Assembly (NCBI GenBank): GCA_963839745.1
Contig: CAWIWC010000009.1
Span: forward strand, 11,489 to 75,488
Source: JAIBJN01 sp963839745
GTDB lineage: Bacteria; Actinomycetota; Thermoleophilia; Gaiellales; Gaiellaceae
DNA length: 64,000 nucleotides
Direction of reading: 5' to 3'
The translations under genes were made by a program, and so were the position numbers. Below are positions 27,331 to 35,614 of the stretch, piece after piece (positions within the stretch are counted from its first letter, which is position 1; each line of letters begins with the position of its first letter). Under the pieces are notes generated by a model. The model was not told the origin of the DNA. It made no database searches and saw only the letters and a list, made by a program, of their open reading frames with translations.

Positions 27331-27862
27331 CCTCGCGCAGGCTCTGGCAGTCCTCGGAGCTCTCGAACGCCTCCTCGAGCTCCGTGCCCGGCTCGAGCTC
27401 CTGGATGTCGGCGAACGTCTCCTGGACGTCGCCCACGACGGACTGGAGACCGGTGCCGATGGACGTCAGCGACTCGAGCAGCTCGGGGACGCTCTGGTCC
27501 TCGGGGAGATCCTCGGCCTCGGCCTGCGCGGCCTCGACCTCGCCGACGACCTGGTCGGCGAGCTCGTCGAGCTCGCGCTCGATCTCGTCGCCCGCTTCGG
27601 TGTCGGGCGGCCCGAGGTCCCGAAGCTGCTCGCGCAGGCGGCGCGTCGCCTCCACCCCTCCCTCGACGGCGGTCGTGATCGAGTCGGTCGAGAGACCGCC
27701 GGCCTGCGCGTCGACTACGAGCGAGGTGAGGTTCTCCCGCCACTCCTGCACGCTCGAGCACACGTCTCCGGCCCATCCCTCGGCCCCGGCATCGTCTCCG
27801 CCGCAACCCGCGGCGAGAGCGAGCACGAAGCCGATCGTGAGTGCGGCCAGTGTCGAGCGCAT
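27320..27862 (-). CDS. Lipoprotein, first gene of MFS operon
   Basis: ATG at 27862 gives MRSTLAALTIGFVLALAAGC followed by GGDD, a standard lipoprotein signal (LAAGC). The mature part of about 160 residues is almost wholly helical and acidic (TEAGDEIERELDELADQVVG; QETFADIQELEPGTELEEAF) with Cys in GDVCSSVQEW and EDCQSLRED. It resembles the small helical 'DUF'-type lipoproteins of actinobacteria but I cannot name a family. Its overlap with the MFS gene suggests a stoichiometric partner of the transporter. No hairpin is seen inside the operon. Confidence 0.7.
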   Translation of the reverse strand: MRSTLAALTIGFVLALAAGCGGDDAGAEGWAGDVCSSVQEWRENLTSLVVDAQAGGLSTDSITTAVEGGVEATRRLREQLRDLGPPDTEAGDEIERELDELADQVVGEVEAAQAEAEDLPEDQSVPELLESLTSIGTGLQSVVGDVQETFADIQELEPGTELEEAFESSEDCQSLREDGN

Positions 27863-27968
27863 GCGCGGTTGCTCCGGTCGCAGCCTACCCGAACGCACAG
27901 TTGACCCCGGCATGCGCGACTGCTGATGTTCGGCGTCGCAAAGCAAGTCAACTGAGGAAGGGGTATCT

Positions 27969-29072
27969 GTGGCAAGAAGTCGCTACGCGCTGTGCGCAGC
28001 GGCGGCGATTCTCGTCGTCATCTCGGTCTTCGCCTCGACGGCGTCGGCGAAGACCGATTCAGGCGGAATCCTCGTCGAGGGCCTCGACAACCCGCGCGGC
28101 ATCGCCGCCGGGGGTGGCGGGAGCGTCCTCGTCGCGGAGTCCGGCAACGGCAAGCTGACGCTCGTCGAGCCGCGGCGTCGCGGCGCGCCGATGGTCCGCA
28201 CGTTCGCGACCCTGCCGGTCGACCCGGAAGCGGGCCTCGGCCCGGTGGACGTCGCCTTCAAGTCGCTCAACAAGGTGTGGGCCGTGCTCAGCGGACCTCC
28301 CGAGGAAGGTGGAGGCGAATTCGGGCGGCTCGTGCGCCTGAACCGCAAGGGCGCGATCGTCGAGTCCGTCGACATCGCGGCCCACCAGAAGACCGATCCG
28401 GACCCGGACGACCAGGAAGGGATCCCGGACGAGTCCAACCCGAACGGCCTCGCGCTGCTGGCCGGCGGGGGCGTGCTCGTCACGGACGCGGCGGGCAACG
28501 ACCTCCTGAAGGTCGACGCGCGGCGGAAGATCACCACGGTCGCCCGGTTCAAGCCGGAGCTCGTGCCGTGGCCGGACGGCCTCCCGTTCCCCGGACCTCC
28601 TCCGGGCACCCCGGTGCCCGCCGAGGCGGTCCCGACCGCCGTGGCCATCGGCCCCGACGGCGCGTACTACGTGTCCGAGCTGAAGGGCTTCCCCTTCCCG
28701 AAGGGCGCGTCGCGCATCTGGCGGATCGAGCCCGGCGCGGTCGGCGCGACCTGCGATCCGGCTAACCCGAACGTCGGCCCCTGCCGCACCGTGGCGACGG
28801 GCTTTACGTCCGTGATCGACCTCGCCTTCGGGCGCGACGGGACGATGTACGTCCTCGAGATCGTCAAGGAGGGCCTCCTCGCCGTCGAGGTCTTCGGCGC
28901 ACCGCCGATCGGCGCGCTGTACGCCGTGAAGGGCGGGACGAAGACCGAGCTCGCCACCGGGACGCTCATGGCGCCCGGCGGTGTCGCGGTCAGCTACGAC
29001 GGGACGCTCAACGTCACGACCGGCACCGTGTTCGGCCCCGGGGCCGGCACGGTCGTTCGCGTCCGACCCTGA
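27969..29072 (+). CDS. ScyD/ScyE-family secreted beta-propeller protein
   Basis: Signal peptide VARSRYALCAAAAILVVISV ... FASTASAK, then NHL-like blade repeats: VEGLDNPRGIAAGGGGSVLV, GPVDVAFKSLNKVWAVLSG, NGLALLAGGGVLVTDAAGND, TAVAIGPDGAYYVSELKGFP, TSVIDLAFGRDGTMYVLEIV and LMAPGGVAVSYDGTLNVTTG. This is the pattern of the ScyD/ScyE family named from cyanobacterial scytonemin clusters but widespread in soil bacteria as exported propellers of unknown role. GTG at 27969 follows GGAAGGGG. 367 residues, followed by a strong hairpin. Confidence 0.85.
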   Translation: MARSRYALCAAAAILVVISVFASTASAKTDSGGILVEGLDNPRGIAAGGGGSVLVAESGNGKLTLVEPRRRGAPMVRTFATLPVDPEAGLGPVDVAFKSLNKVWAVLSGPPEEGGGEFGRLVRLNRKGAIVESVDIAAHQKTDPDPDDQEGIPDESNPNGLALLAGGGVLVTDAAGNDLLKVDARRKITTVARFKPELVPWPDGLPFPGPPPGTPVPAEAVPTAVAIGPDGAYYVSELKGFPFPKGASRIWRIEPGAVGATCDPANPNVGPCRTVATGFTSVIDLAFGRDGTMYVLEIVKEGLLAVEVFGAPPIGALYAVKGGTKTELATGTLMAPGGVAVSYDGTLNVTTGTVFGPGAGTVVRVRP

Positions 29073-29080
29073 AACAGTCG

Positions 29081-29114
29081 GAGGGGCGGCCCGGCACACA
29101 CCGGGCCGCCCCTC
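29081..29114 (+). terminator. Hairpin terminator, 14-bp perfect stem
   Basis: GAGGGGCGGCCCGG (29081-29094) pairs exactly with 29101-29114 around CACACA, 8 bp after the ScyD-like stop. No T-tract. Confidence 0.8.
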
Positions 29115-29135
29115 TCGCCGACGACGGGAACCGTC

Positions 29136-29333
29136 GCGGAGCGGCTTGACGATCCGCGACACGTTGCTCGGGCGGGCGAAGTCGGCCTCGCGAGAGCGGT
29201 CGGCGGCGACGAGAGCGTCCCACTGGTCGGCGTCGGGATCCTCGTAGGGAGTCTCCAGGCGGGCCCGCTGCTCGGGCGGCAGGAGGCTGAGCCACGGAAT
29301 CTCGGCGAGGGTTCGCGTATTCTGTCTCGACAC
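29136..29333 (-). pseudogene. Possible truncated small gene on minus strand
   Basis: From GTG 29333 the minus strand reads VSRQNTRTLAEIPWLSLLPP followed by EQRARLETPYEDPDADQWDA and further to SNVSRIVKPLRDG, a protein-like sequence unlike typical antisense noise. The frame then runs without a stop through the terminator hairpin into the antisense of the ScyD-like gene, so a natural C-terminus is missing. It is a remnant, or a small gene with an indel near 29110-29140. Confidence 0.3.
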
Positions 29334-29361
29334 GGCTGCCGGTGAGCGCGGCCTAACTCGA

Positions 29362-32115
29362 ATGGGTGATGCCGTGGAGGCCTCGGACCGGCAGTCTGCC
29401 CGGGGGGAAGGAGCCGACACGGCAGAGCCGAACCACTCACGCGTGTCTCGGATGGAAGCCCTGAAGAGGGCTGCGGCCAGCCCCTCCGCGCAAACGCGCC
29501 GCGTGGCTGCGATCGCGATCGGGGTCATCCTGGAGGCTGCCGTCTACGTCCCGAGCGACTGGCCCGACCGCCGGCCCGGCATCGCCGTGGCCGCCGGCAT
29601 CCTCATCGCCGCGCTCGCCGGCGCCCTGGGCGGCATCTGGAGCGGCCTCGCCGTCGCCGCCGCCGGCTGGGGATTCCACTACTTCTTCGTCACCGAGGAC
29701 ACGCTCCCGCCTCTGATCGGACTACCCGCGTGGCTCGCGGTCGGCGCTCTCGCCGGCTGGCTGTCGACAACCTGGCGCCAGACGGCGAGGGCCCGAGCGC
29801 ACCTCGACCTCGAGCTCGCCGCCCTGCGCGAGTCCAGCTCGGAGGCGATCGTCACCGTCGACTCGGAAGGCACGATCGTCAGCTGGAGCCGGGGCGCGGA
29901 GGACATCTACGGATACGGCGCCGACGAGGCGGTCGGCGAGCCTCTCGCGATCCTGGGCGGAGAGGACGTTGTCGCGCCCGCGCTCGTCGCCGTGCACGCC
30001 GCGGAGCGGCTCGAGGTCCCGACGGCGGTTCACCGGCGCAAAGGAGGCGAGGAGATCGCCGTCTCGCTGACCGTGGCACCGCTCGGCGGGCCGAACGACG
30101 AGGCGCCCGGCGCGCTCGTGATCACAGCCGACGTCGGGGAGCCACACCGGATCGACGCCCGGCGGCGTGAGATCGAGGCCAAGTACCGCGCCCTCACGGA
30201 GCACCTCCCGGTCGTCACCTACGTCCACCCTCTCGGCGAGCGCGGCAAGTGCCTCTACGTCAGCCCGCAGGTCTCGCCGCTGCTCGGCTATTCGGCAGAG
30301 GAGTGGCTGGCGCAGCCGGATCTCTTCTTCCAGCTCGTCCACCCGGAGGACCGCGAGCGCGTGACCGACGAGATCGCCGAGACGTCCGCCTCGACGACGC
30401 CCTTGCGCTCCGAGTACCGGATGCTCTCGCGCGACGGGCGCGTCGTCTGGGTGCACGACGAGGCCGTAACGGTGCGCGACGACGACGGCCGGCCGCTCTA
30501 CGTCCAGGGTTTCCTCCTCGACGTCGGCGAGCGGAAGCACGCCGGCGAGGAGCGCGAGCGCCTGCTTGCCGCGCAGCGCTCCGCGGCCGCGGAGGCCTCC
30601 GACCGACAGCGCAAGCTCGACGTCCTCGCGCGCGCGAGCGAGATCCTCGGCTCTTCGCGGCACTTCGAGGCGACGCTCCGCCGCGTCGCCGAGCTCGCCG
30701 TCCGCGACCTGGCCGACTGGTGCCTCGTCGACCTGCTCGACGAGGAAGGCAACCCGACCCGCGTCGCCGCGGCGCACTCAGGCCCGGGCAAGCCGCCGGG
30801 GCCGGAGCCCGGCCCCGAGCCCGAGGTCGACGCGCTCGACGTGGCACGCAGGGGCCGCCCGGAGCTCTCGGAGTCGCGGATGTGCGTGCCGCTGCGGGCG
30901 CGCGGGCGGGCGCTCGGCGCGCTGACGCTCCTGACCCGCTCGGACGGGCGCTCGTACGGCGCCGACGACCTCGCCGCCGCGCAGGACCTCGCCGGCATGG
31001 CCGCCCTCGCCGTCGACAACGCGCGCCTGACGCGCGAGGTCGAGGAGGCGGCCGACGCGGCGCGCGTCCTCACCTACGTCGCCGACGGCGTGACCCTCAT
31101 CGACCGCACGGGGACGATCCGCCTCTGGAACCCCGCGGCCGAGGCAATCACCGGCCTCCCCGCCGACAGCGTGCTCGGCCGGCCCGCCGCCGAGGCCATC
31201 GGCGGCTGGAAGGCTCTCGCCGAACGGATCCCGATCGGCGCGGCCACGGAGCAGGTGCAGCCCGAGACCTTCCCGCTCGAGACCGGTCTCGGCGAGCGCT
31301 GGATCTCCATCTCGGGCGTCGACTTCTTCGGCGGCACCGTGTACGCGTTCCGCGACCTGACCGACGCGCGCCGGCTCGAGGAGCTCAAGGCGGACTTCGT
31401 CGCCACCGCCTCGCACGAGCTGCGGACGCCGCTCGCCGCCGTCTATGGGGCCGCACAGACCCTGCGCCGCCACGACTTCGCGCTCGACGAGGCCGGCCGC
31501 GACCGCTTCGTCTCGCTCATCGTCGACGAGTCCGAGCGGCTCAACCGCATCGTCAACGAGATCCTCCTCGCCAACCAGCTCGACGCAGGCCGCCTCGACC
31601 TGATGGAAGAGCCGTTCGACCCCGGCGACCTCGTCGAGCGCGTGGTCGACGCCGCCCGCGAGCACCGTCCGCCCGGAATCAGGCTCTCGATCCAGGTCTC
31701 CGACGAGGTGCCGGCCGTGGCAGCTGACCGCGACCGCGTCCGCCAGGTGCTCGTCAACCTCGTCGAGAACGCGATCAAGTACTCGCCCGACGGAGGCCTC
31801 GTCGAAGTCGGGGTGGAGGAGACCGAAGGCACCGTGTGCTTCCACGTGAAGGACGAGGGCCTCGGCATCCCCGCCGACGAGCAGGCGCGGATCTTCGAGA
31901 AGTTCTACCGCCTCGACCCGGAGATGACGCGCGGGATCGGCGGCACCGGCCTCGGCCTCTACATCTGCAGCGAGCTGTTGGAGCGCATGGACGGCCGGAT
32001 CTGGGTGGAGTCCAAGGCGGGGGCGGGCTCGACCTTCTCCTTCCAGCTCCCGGCGGCCGATCAGGTCGCCGCAGCCCGCCCCCTCGCTGACGCGCGCGAG
32101 AACTCGGATAGCTAG
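29362..32115 (+). CDS. Multidomain sensor histidine kinase (DUF4118-PAS-PAS-GAF-PAS-HisKA-HATPase)
   Basis: 917-residue membrane sensor. The N-terminal KdpD-like DUF4118 membrane block (about 45-135: AVYVPSDWPDRRPGIAVAAG ... WGFHYFFVTEDTLPPLIGLP) is followed by PAS (EAIVTVDSEGTIVSWSRGAE), PAS/PAC (YVSPQVSPLLGYSAEEWLAQ ... EYRMLSRDGRVVWVHDEAVT), GAF (EILGSSRHFEATLRRVAELA), a third PAS (DGVTLIDRTGTIRLWNPAAE), HisKA (ATASHELRTPLAAVYGAAQT, His 685) and HATPase_c with N box (LVNLVENAIKYSPDG), G1 (VKDEGLGIP) and G2 (GGTGLGLYI). No response regulator is next to it, so it is an orphan kinase. GAF may bind a small ligand or sense redox; the signal is unknown. Confidence 0.93.
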   Translation: MGDAVEASDRQSARGEGADTAEPNHSRVSRMEALKRAAASPSAQTRRVAAIAIGVILEAAVYVPSDWPDRRPGIAVAAGILIAALAGALGGIWSGLAVAAAGWGFHYFFVTEDTLPPLIGLPAWLAVGALAGWLSTTWRQTARARAHLDLELAALRESSSEAIVTVDSEGTIVSWSRGAEDIYGYGADEAVGEPLAILGGEDVVAPALVAVHAAERLEVPTAVHRRKGGEEIAVSLTVAPLGGPNDEAPGALVITADVGEPHRIDARRREIEAKYRALTEHLPVVTYVHPLGERGKCLYVSPQVSPLLGYSAEEWLAQPDLFFQLVHPEDRERVTDEIAETSASTTPLRSEYRMLSRDGRVVWVHDEAVTVRDDDGRPLYVQGFLLDVGERKHAGEERERLLAAQRSAAAEASDRQRKLDVLARASEILGSSRHFEATLRRVAELAVRDLADWCLVDLLDEEGNPTRVAAAHSGPGKPPGPEPGPEPEVDALDVARRGRPELSESRMCVPLRARGRALGALTLLTRSDGRSYGADDLAAAQDLAGMAALAVDNARLTREVEEAADAARVLTYVADGVTLIDRTGTIRLWNPAAEAITGLPADSVLGRPAAEAIGGWKALAERIPIGAATEQVQPETFPLETGLGERWISISGVDFFGGTVYAFRDLTDARRLEELKADFVATASHELRTPLAAVYGAAQTLRRHDFALDEAGRDRFVSLIVDESERLNRIVNEILLANQLDAGRLDLMEEPFDPGDLVERVVDAAREHRPPGIRLSIQVSDEVPAVAADRDRVRQVLVNLVENAIKYSPDGGLVEVGVEETEGTVCFHVKDEGLGIPADEQARIFEKFYRLDPEMTRGIGGTGLGLYICSELLERMDGRIWVESKAGAGSTFSFQLPAADQVAAARPLADARENSDS

Positions 32116-32804
32116 CTGCCCTTCGGGCGCGGAAGGTCGATGACCACCCGGTCGGGGTTGCGGAGCTCGAACGCATCCCAGCACGTCCGACGCTCGAGCC
32201 CGAGCACCCAGCCGAGCGTCGCCTCGAAGTCGCCGCTGCGCACCGCCTCGCGGAGCATTGCGAAGCCGGGCCGCAGCACCGCCGGGCCGTGGTACGTGGG
32301 CTCGTACTCGAGGTCAACGCCGGTCGCTCCGTGGAAGACAGCGCTGACGAACGCGTTGCCGCTCACGGCCAGCGGCTCGCCGCTTGCGTCCTGGAAGAAC
32401 GGAGGGCGCGCCGACCGGATCTCGTAGAGCGGGACGCCGGACTTGCCGCCCGGGTTCGGCTTCGGCGCCCGGAACTCGAAGGTGATGCGGTCGTAGTCGC
32501 CGTGCGTGCCGACCCTGACGTCGACGAGGTTGGTGTAGACGCCGCTCTGCCCACCCGTCTCGGGCCTGCATGTTCGCGGCGGCGCGGGAGGCGGCGGGAT
32601 GGGCTCCTCGGGCTCGGTCTCCACCGGGGCAGGCGTCTCCGCGGCCGGCTGAGCCGTCGGCTCCTCCTCTTCCGGCGCAGGCGCCGGGGCAGCGGGGGGC
32701 GGGACGGGCGGCTCGGCCTCAGGCTTGGAGCCGCCGCCGCAGGCCGTGAGCACGCCGAGCGCGAGGAGCGCTGCCAGCAGTGGGATCGTTCGGTTGAGCT
32801 TCAT
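32112..32804 (-). CDS. AMIN-like domain lipoprotein
   Basis: ATG 32804 behind GGAGGCGACG. Lipoprotein signal MKLNRTIPLLAALLALGVLT with AC as the lipobox end. A Pro/Glu-rich linker of about 80 residues (APAPAPEEEEPTAQPAAETP) follows, then a ~130-residue beta domain: VDVRVGTHGDYDRITFEFRA ... SGVPLYEIRSARPPFFQDAS ... GLERRTCWDAFELRNPDRVV with IDLPRPKG at the end. The DRITFEF...DRVVIDL pattern marks the AMIN-like domain common in actinobacterial lipoproteins, probably binding cell-wall polymers. It ends tail-to-tail with the histidine kinase (4-nt overlap). Confidence 0.8.
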   Translation of the reverse strand: MKLNRTIPLLAALLALGVLTACGGGSKPEAEPPVPPPAAPAPAPEEEEPTAQPAAETPAPVETEPEEPIPPPPAPPRTCRPETGGQSGVYTNLVDVRVGTHGDYDRITFEFRAPKPNPGGKSGVPLYEIRSARPPFFQDASGEPLAVSGNAFVSAVFHGATGVDLEYEPTYHGPAVLRPGFAMLREAVRSGDFEATLGWVLGLERRTCWDAFELRNPDRVVIDLPRPKGS

Positions 32805-32980
32805 CGTCGCCTCCTGCTCGTGGGGGTCTGAAACGACGGTAGAAGCGCCCGGTAACCGCTCCGGCTCGCCCGTGTAACGACTCGGCAACGTCGAAACGGC
32901 TGCACGAGCGGGTCCGGGTCGACGGCTGGATCGAGCGGCGCAATCGGCGTAACGTCACATTTGCAACGAAAGGAGCGCCG

Positions 32981-33934
32981 ATGAGACTGCGTCGGATGTC
33001 CGTCGTCCTGGCGGCCGTGCTCGCCGCCCTCACCCTCTCCGCGACCGCCCAGGCGGCGGGCTCGCGGGCCGGAGTCCTCGACCGGTTCCTCCCGGTCTTC
33101 GTCTTCCATCCCGGCGAGGAGTTCCGGCCCGGCACCGTGCAGGCGTTCGTCGAGGACTCGAGCCTCGAGGCCGCGACGAGCCCCACGACCTGGGTCGTGG
33201 TCGACCCCGCACCGAGCGCGAACGACCTGCCCACTGAGAGCCCGCCGATCTGGCGGCTGAACCAGCGCGACTGCTTCGCCGGCGCGCCGCTCGGCGACCT
33301 CGCGTGCTACGTCGCCGCCGGCGGGAGCCGGGGCGAGCCGACCGTCTACGCGCGCGTCGTCCGTGAGAACAACCTGATCGTCCTGCAGTACTGGCTCTTC
33401 TACTACGACAATCTCTACCGCTACCCGTTCCTCCCGCTGGGCGTGATCTGGCAGTCGCACGAAGGCGACTGGGAGGTCGTGAACGTCGTCCTCTCGAAGC
33501 GCCGGCAACCGCTCGCCGTGGGATACAGCCAACACTGCTCGGGCGAGACGCGCGACTGGGCGGACACGCCGCGGGTGGCAGGGCGCCCGAAGGTCTACGT
33601 CGCCCTCGGGTCGCACGCGAACTACTTCGGGCCCGGCTTCCACGCGTTCGACCCCGCATGCATTCCGGCTCAGGTGATCGCGTTCTTCCAGCAGGCAGGC
33701 CTCCCCCTGCCCGCCGACGTGACCGCGGAGGGACCGACCGCATCGGACGCATCGGTGCTGCGCGTCACGGAGAAGCGGCCCGCCTGGATCCGGTTCCCCG
33801 GCTTCTGGGGCGAGCTCGAGTACTTCAACGCGCCGCCGCCGATCGGCACGGTGCAGTTCGGGACATCCCCGGTCGGGCCGGCCTTCCATGCCGTCTGGCG
33901 GGCTCCTCTCGCGACGCTCGAGGGGTGGCGCTGA
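32981..33934 (+). CDS. Secreted Vps62-like (DUF946-type) protein
   Basis: Signal peptide MRLRRMSVVLAAVLAALTLS ... ATAQAA. The mature protein has the Vps62-type core: RVVRENNLIVLQYWLFYYDN, LGVIWQSHEGDWEVVNVVLS and KVYVALGSHANYFGPGFHAF. These three blocks (QYW-hydrophobic-YY, HEGDWE, GSHA-x-Y) define the family, found in fungi, plants and soil bacteria, with no established biochemical role. 317 residues; Cys pairs present. Start ATG follows AAAGGAGCG. Single gene, no operon partner. Confidence 0.8.
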   Translation: MRLRRMSVVLAAVLAALTLSATAQAAGSRAGVLDRFLPVFVFHPGEEFRPGTVQAFVEDSSLEAATSPTTWVVVDPAPSANDLPTESPPIWRLNQRDCFAGAPLGDLACYVAAGGSRGEPTVYARVVRENNLIVLQYWLFYYDNLYRYPFLPLGVIWQSHEGDWEVVNVVLSKRRQPLAVGYSQHCSGETRDWADTPRVAGRPKVYVALGSHANYFGPGFHAFDPACIPAQVIAFFQQAGLPLPADVTAEGPTASDASVLRVTEKRPAWIRFPGFWGELEYFNAPPPIGTVQFGTSPVGPAFHAVWRAPLATLEGWR

Positions 33935-34005
33935 AAGCCCGGAGGGAAGATGGCTAGCCTCCCCGACGTCTTGTGCAGGCAACGCCGACACGCGAAAGGA
34001 GCGGA

Positions 34006-34794
34006 ATGGCTTTTGAGGAGTTGAAACAGCGGCAGAGCGTGATGTGGGGCAACGGCCCCTACCAGCGGATCACGGAGACGATCGTCGACATCCACGACAT
34101 CGTCCTGGAGCGCCTCGCGCCGCAGGACGGCGACAGGTTCCTGGACCTCGCCTGCGGGACCGGCGCCGTCGCCGAGCGCGCATCCGCGGCAGGCGCTGAC
34201 GTCACGGGGATCGACCTCGCGCCTGCCCTGATCGAGACGGCGCAGGAACGGGCCGAGTCCCTCGGCCTCTCGATCGACTACGCCGTCGGCGACGCCGAGA
34301 ACCTGGACGTCCCGGACGCGAGCTTCGACAAGCTCGCGTCCACGTGCGGGATCATGTTCGCGCCCGACCACGAGGCGGTCGCGGACGAGCTCGCGCGCGT
34401 GACGAAGCCCGGCGGCCGGATCGCGCTCGCCAACTGGACCCCCACCGGCGGCTTGGCGAAGATGTTCGCCGTCATGGCGCCGTACCAGCCGGCGCCGCCG
34501 CCTTCGAGCCCGTTCGCGTGGGGCGACGAGGCGCGCGTCACGGAGCTTCTCGGCGAGACGTTCGAGCTCGAGCTCGAGGAACACGTCTCGACGCTTCGCG
34601 TCCCCTCCGGCGAGGACTACTGGGAGCTCTTCTCGACGAGCTACGGCCCGACGAAGACGCTGGCCGAAGGGCTCGGGGACCGCCGCGAGGACCTCCGCCG
34701 CGACTGGGTGGAGTTCTTCGAGACCAACTACCGCAAGGACGGCGAGATCGCGCACACACGCGAGTTCCTCGTCGTTCTCGGCACGCGGCGGTAG
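34006..34794 (+). CDS. Class I SAM-dependent methyltransferase
   Basis: ATG 34006 behind AAAGGAG. Rossmann-fold methyltransferase of 262 residues: motif I FLDLACGTGAVAERASAAGA, post-I acidic VTGIDLAPALIETAQERAES, motif II/III region GDAENLDVPDASFDKLASTC and LARVTKPGGRIALANWTPTG. It belongs to the UbiE/Coq5-like group of small-molecule methyltransferases. The C-terminal half (STSYGPTKTLAEGLGDRRED) is substrate-specific and unassigned. A 17-bp hairpin follows, so it is a single-gene transcript. Another family member is at 50874-51725. Confidence 0.85.
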   Translation: MAFEELKQRQSVMWGNGPYQRITETIVDIHDIVLERLAPQDGDRFLDLACGTGAVAERASAAGADVTGIDLAPALIETAQERAESLGLSIDYAVGDAENLDVPDASFDKLASTCGIMFAPDHEAVADELARVTKPGGRIALANWTPTGGLAKMFAVMAPYQPAPPPSSPFAWGDEARVTELLGETFELELEEHVSTLRVPSGEDYWELFSTSYGPTKTLAEGLGDRREDLRRDWVEFFETNYRKDGEIAHTREFLVVLGTRR

Positions 34795-34800
34795 AGGAAA

Positions 34801-34840
34801 GGATCGCTGCCCCCCGCGCGACGGCGGGGGGCAGCGATCC
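34801..34840 (+). terminator. Hairpin terminator, 17-bp perfect stem
   Basis: GGATCGCTGCCCCCCGC (34801-34817) pairs exactly with 34824-34840 around GCGACG, 6 bp after the methyltransferase stop. Confidence 0.85.
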
Positions 34841-34945
34841 AAGCGCTACCCGCCGGCCGCGGTGCAAGGCACGGTTTGCCGCCCGGGAGGCCGGGGGAGG
34901 GCAACCGTACGAAGCGAAAACCACAGGGAAGGAGGTGAGCGCAAC

Positions 34946-35239
34946 GTGTTGACGCTCACCGACAGCGCGGCCGAGGCCGTGAAGTACGCGATGGACGCAG
35001 CCGAAGGGCTGCCCGAGGGCGGCGGCCTCAGGATCTCCGCCCAGGACGTCGGCGACTCGACCGGGCTCGGAATGGCGGTCGCCCCGCTGCCCAGCGACGA
35101 CGACCAGGTGATCGAGGAGGAAGGCGCACGCGTCTTCGTCGCCCCCGAGGTTGCTCCGTTTCTCGAGGACAAGGTCCTGGACGCCGAGCAGCAGGGCTCG
35201 AGCATCCAGTTCAGCCTCTCGGACCAGACAACCGAGTAG
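34946..35239 (+). CDS. HesB/IscA-fold protein lacking cysteines
   Basis: GTG 34946 has an excellent Shine-Dalgarno (AAGGAGGTGA). The 97 residues follow the HesB/IscA-like (Fe-S biosynthesis) fold: LTLTDSAAEAVKYAMDAAEG, GGLRISAQDVGDSTGLGMAV, VIEEEGARVFVAPEVAPFLE and DKVLDAEQQGSSIQFSLSD. The three cysteines that bind Fe-S in IscA/ErpA are absent; there is no Cys at all. It is therefore not a conventional Fe-S carrier. Related Cys-less homologues are known as 'iron-sulfur biosynthesis family' proteins in actinobacteria with undefined roles. Followed by a canonical terminator. Confidence 0.75.
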   Translation: MLTLTDSAAEAVKYAMDAAEGLPEGGGLRISAQDVGDSTGLGMAVAPLPSDDDQVIEEEGARVFVAPEVAPFLEDKVLDAEQQGSSIQFSLSDQTTE

Positions 35240-35252
35240 CCCCGTAGGTCAC

Positions 35253-35291
35253 GGCGGGAGGCGGGACGAGCTCGCCTCCCGCCTTTTTTTT
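35253..35291 (+). terminator. Rho-independent terminator with T8 tract
   Basis: GGCGGGAGGCG (35253-35263) pairs with CGCCTCCCGCC (35273-35283), followed by eight T residues (35284-35291). The most classical terminator in the window. Confidence 0.93.
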
Positions 35292-35346
35292 CGGGCGAGA
35301 GGGAAGAACGAACCGCGCTCGGCCGTCTAACGAACTAGAGACCACG

Positions 35347-35562
35347 ATGTCGGCACTCGATTCCATCACTCACGAGCTTGCGGCCCTCGAGACCGAGGAG
35401 GAGCGGATCTTCTCCTGGCGGCACGCCAGCCTCCTCGCCGCCGGGTACGACCACCGCCTCGCCCTCAAGCTCGCGCTCCGCACCGACGTCGACCTCCACG
35501 TCGCGCTCCGGCTGACGCGAGACGGCTGTCCGGCCGACACGGCCGCACGCATTCTCCTCTAG
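35347..35562 (+). CDS. Small helical hypothetical protein (71 aa)
   Basis: MSALDSITHELAALETEEER followed by IFSWRHASLLAAGYDHRLAL, then KLALRTDVDLHVALRLTRDG and CPADTAARILL. Mostly helical, with a repeated pattern of W/L-H-x-x-LLAAGY and HVALRLTRDGCP, in which two short helices pack around an ALxLA core. It resembles small regulatory or adaptor proteins seen near wide-range actinobacterial genes, but no family can be assigned. No clear ribosome-binding site. The 52-bp gap to the GntR gene stop (convergent) holds no hairpin. Confidence 0.6.
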   Translation: MSALDSITHELAALETEEERIFSWRHASLLAAGYDHRLALKLALRTDVDLHVALRLTRDGCPADTAARILL

Positions 35563-35614
35563 ACGCCGCCGGATCCCTGGCCGCTCCTGGCGCCGCCGCC
35601 CTTGAAGCGCCTAG

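Noticed and set aside
25570..27678. Long plus-strand open frame across the MFS operon
   Set aside because: Arg-rich antisense translation; the minus strand has the transporter with conserved motifs and coupled starts.
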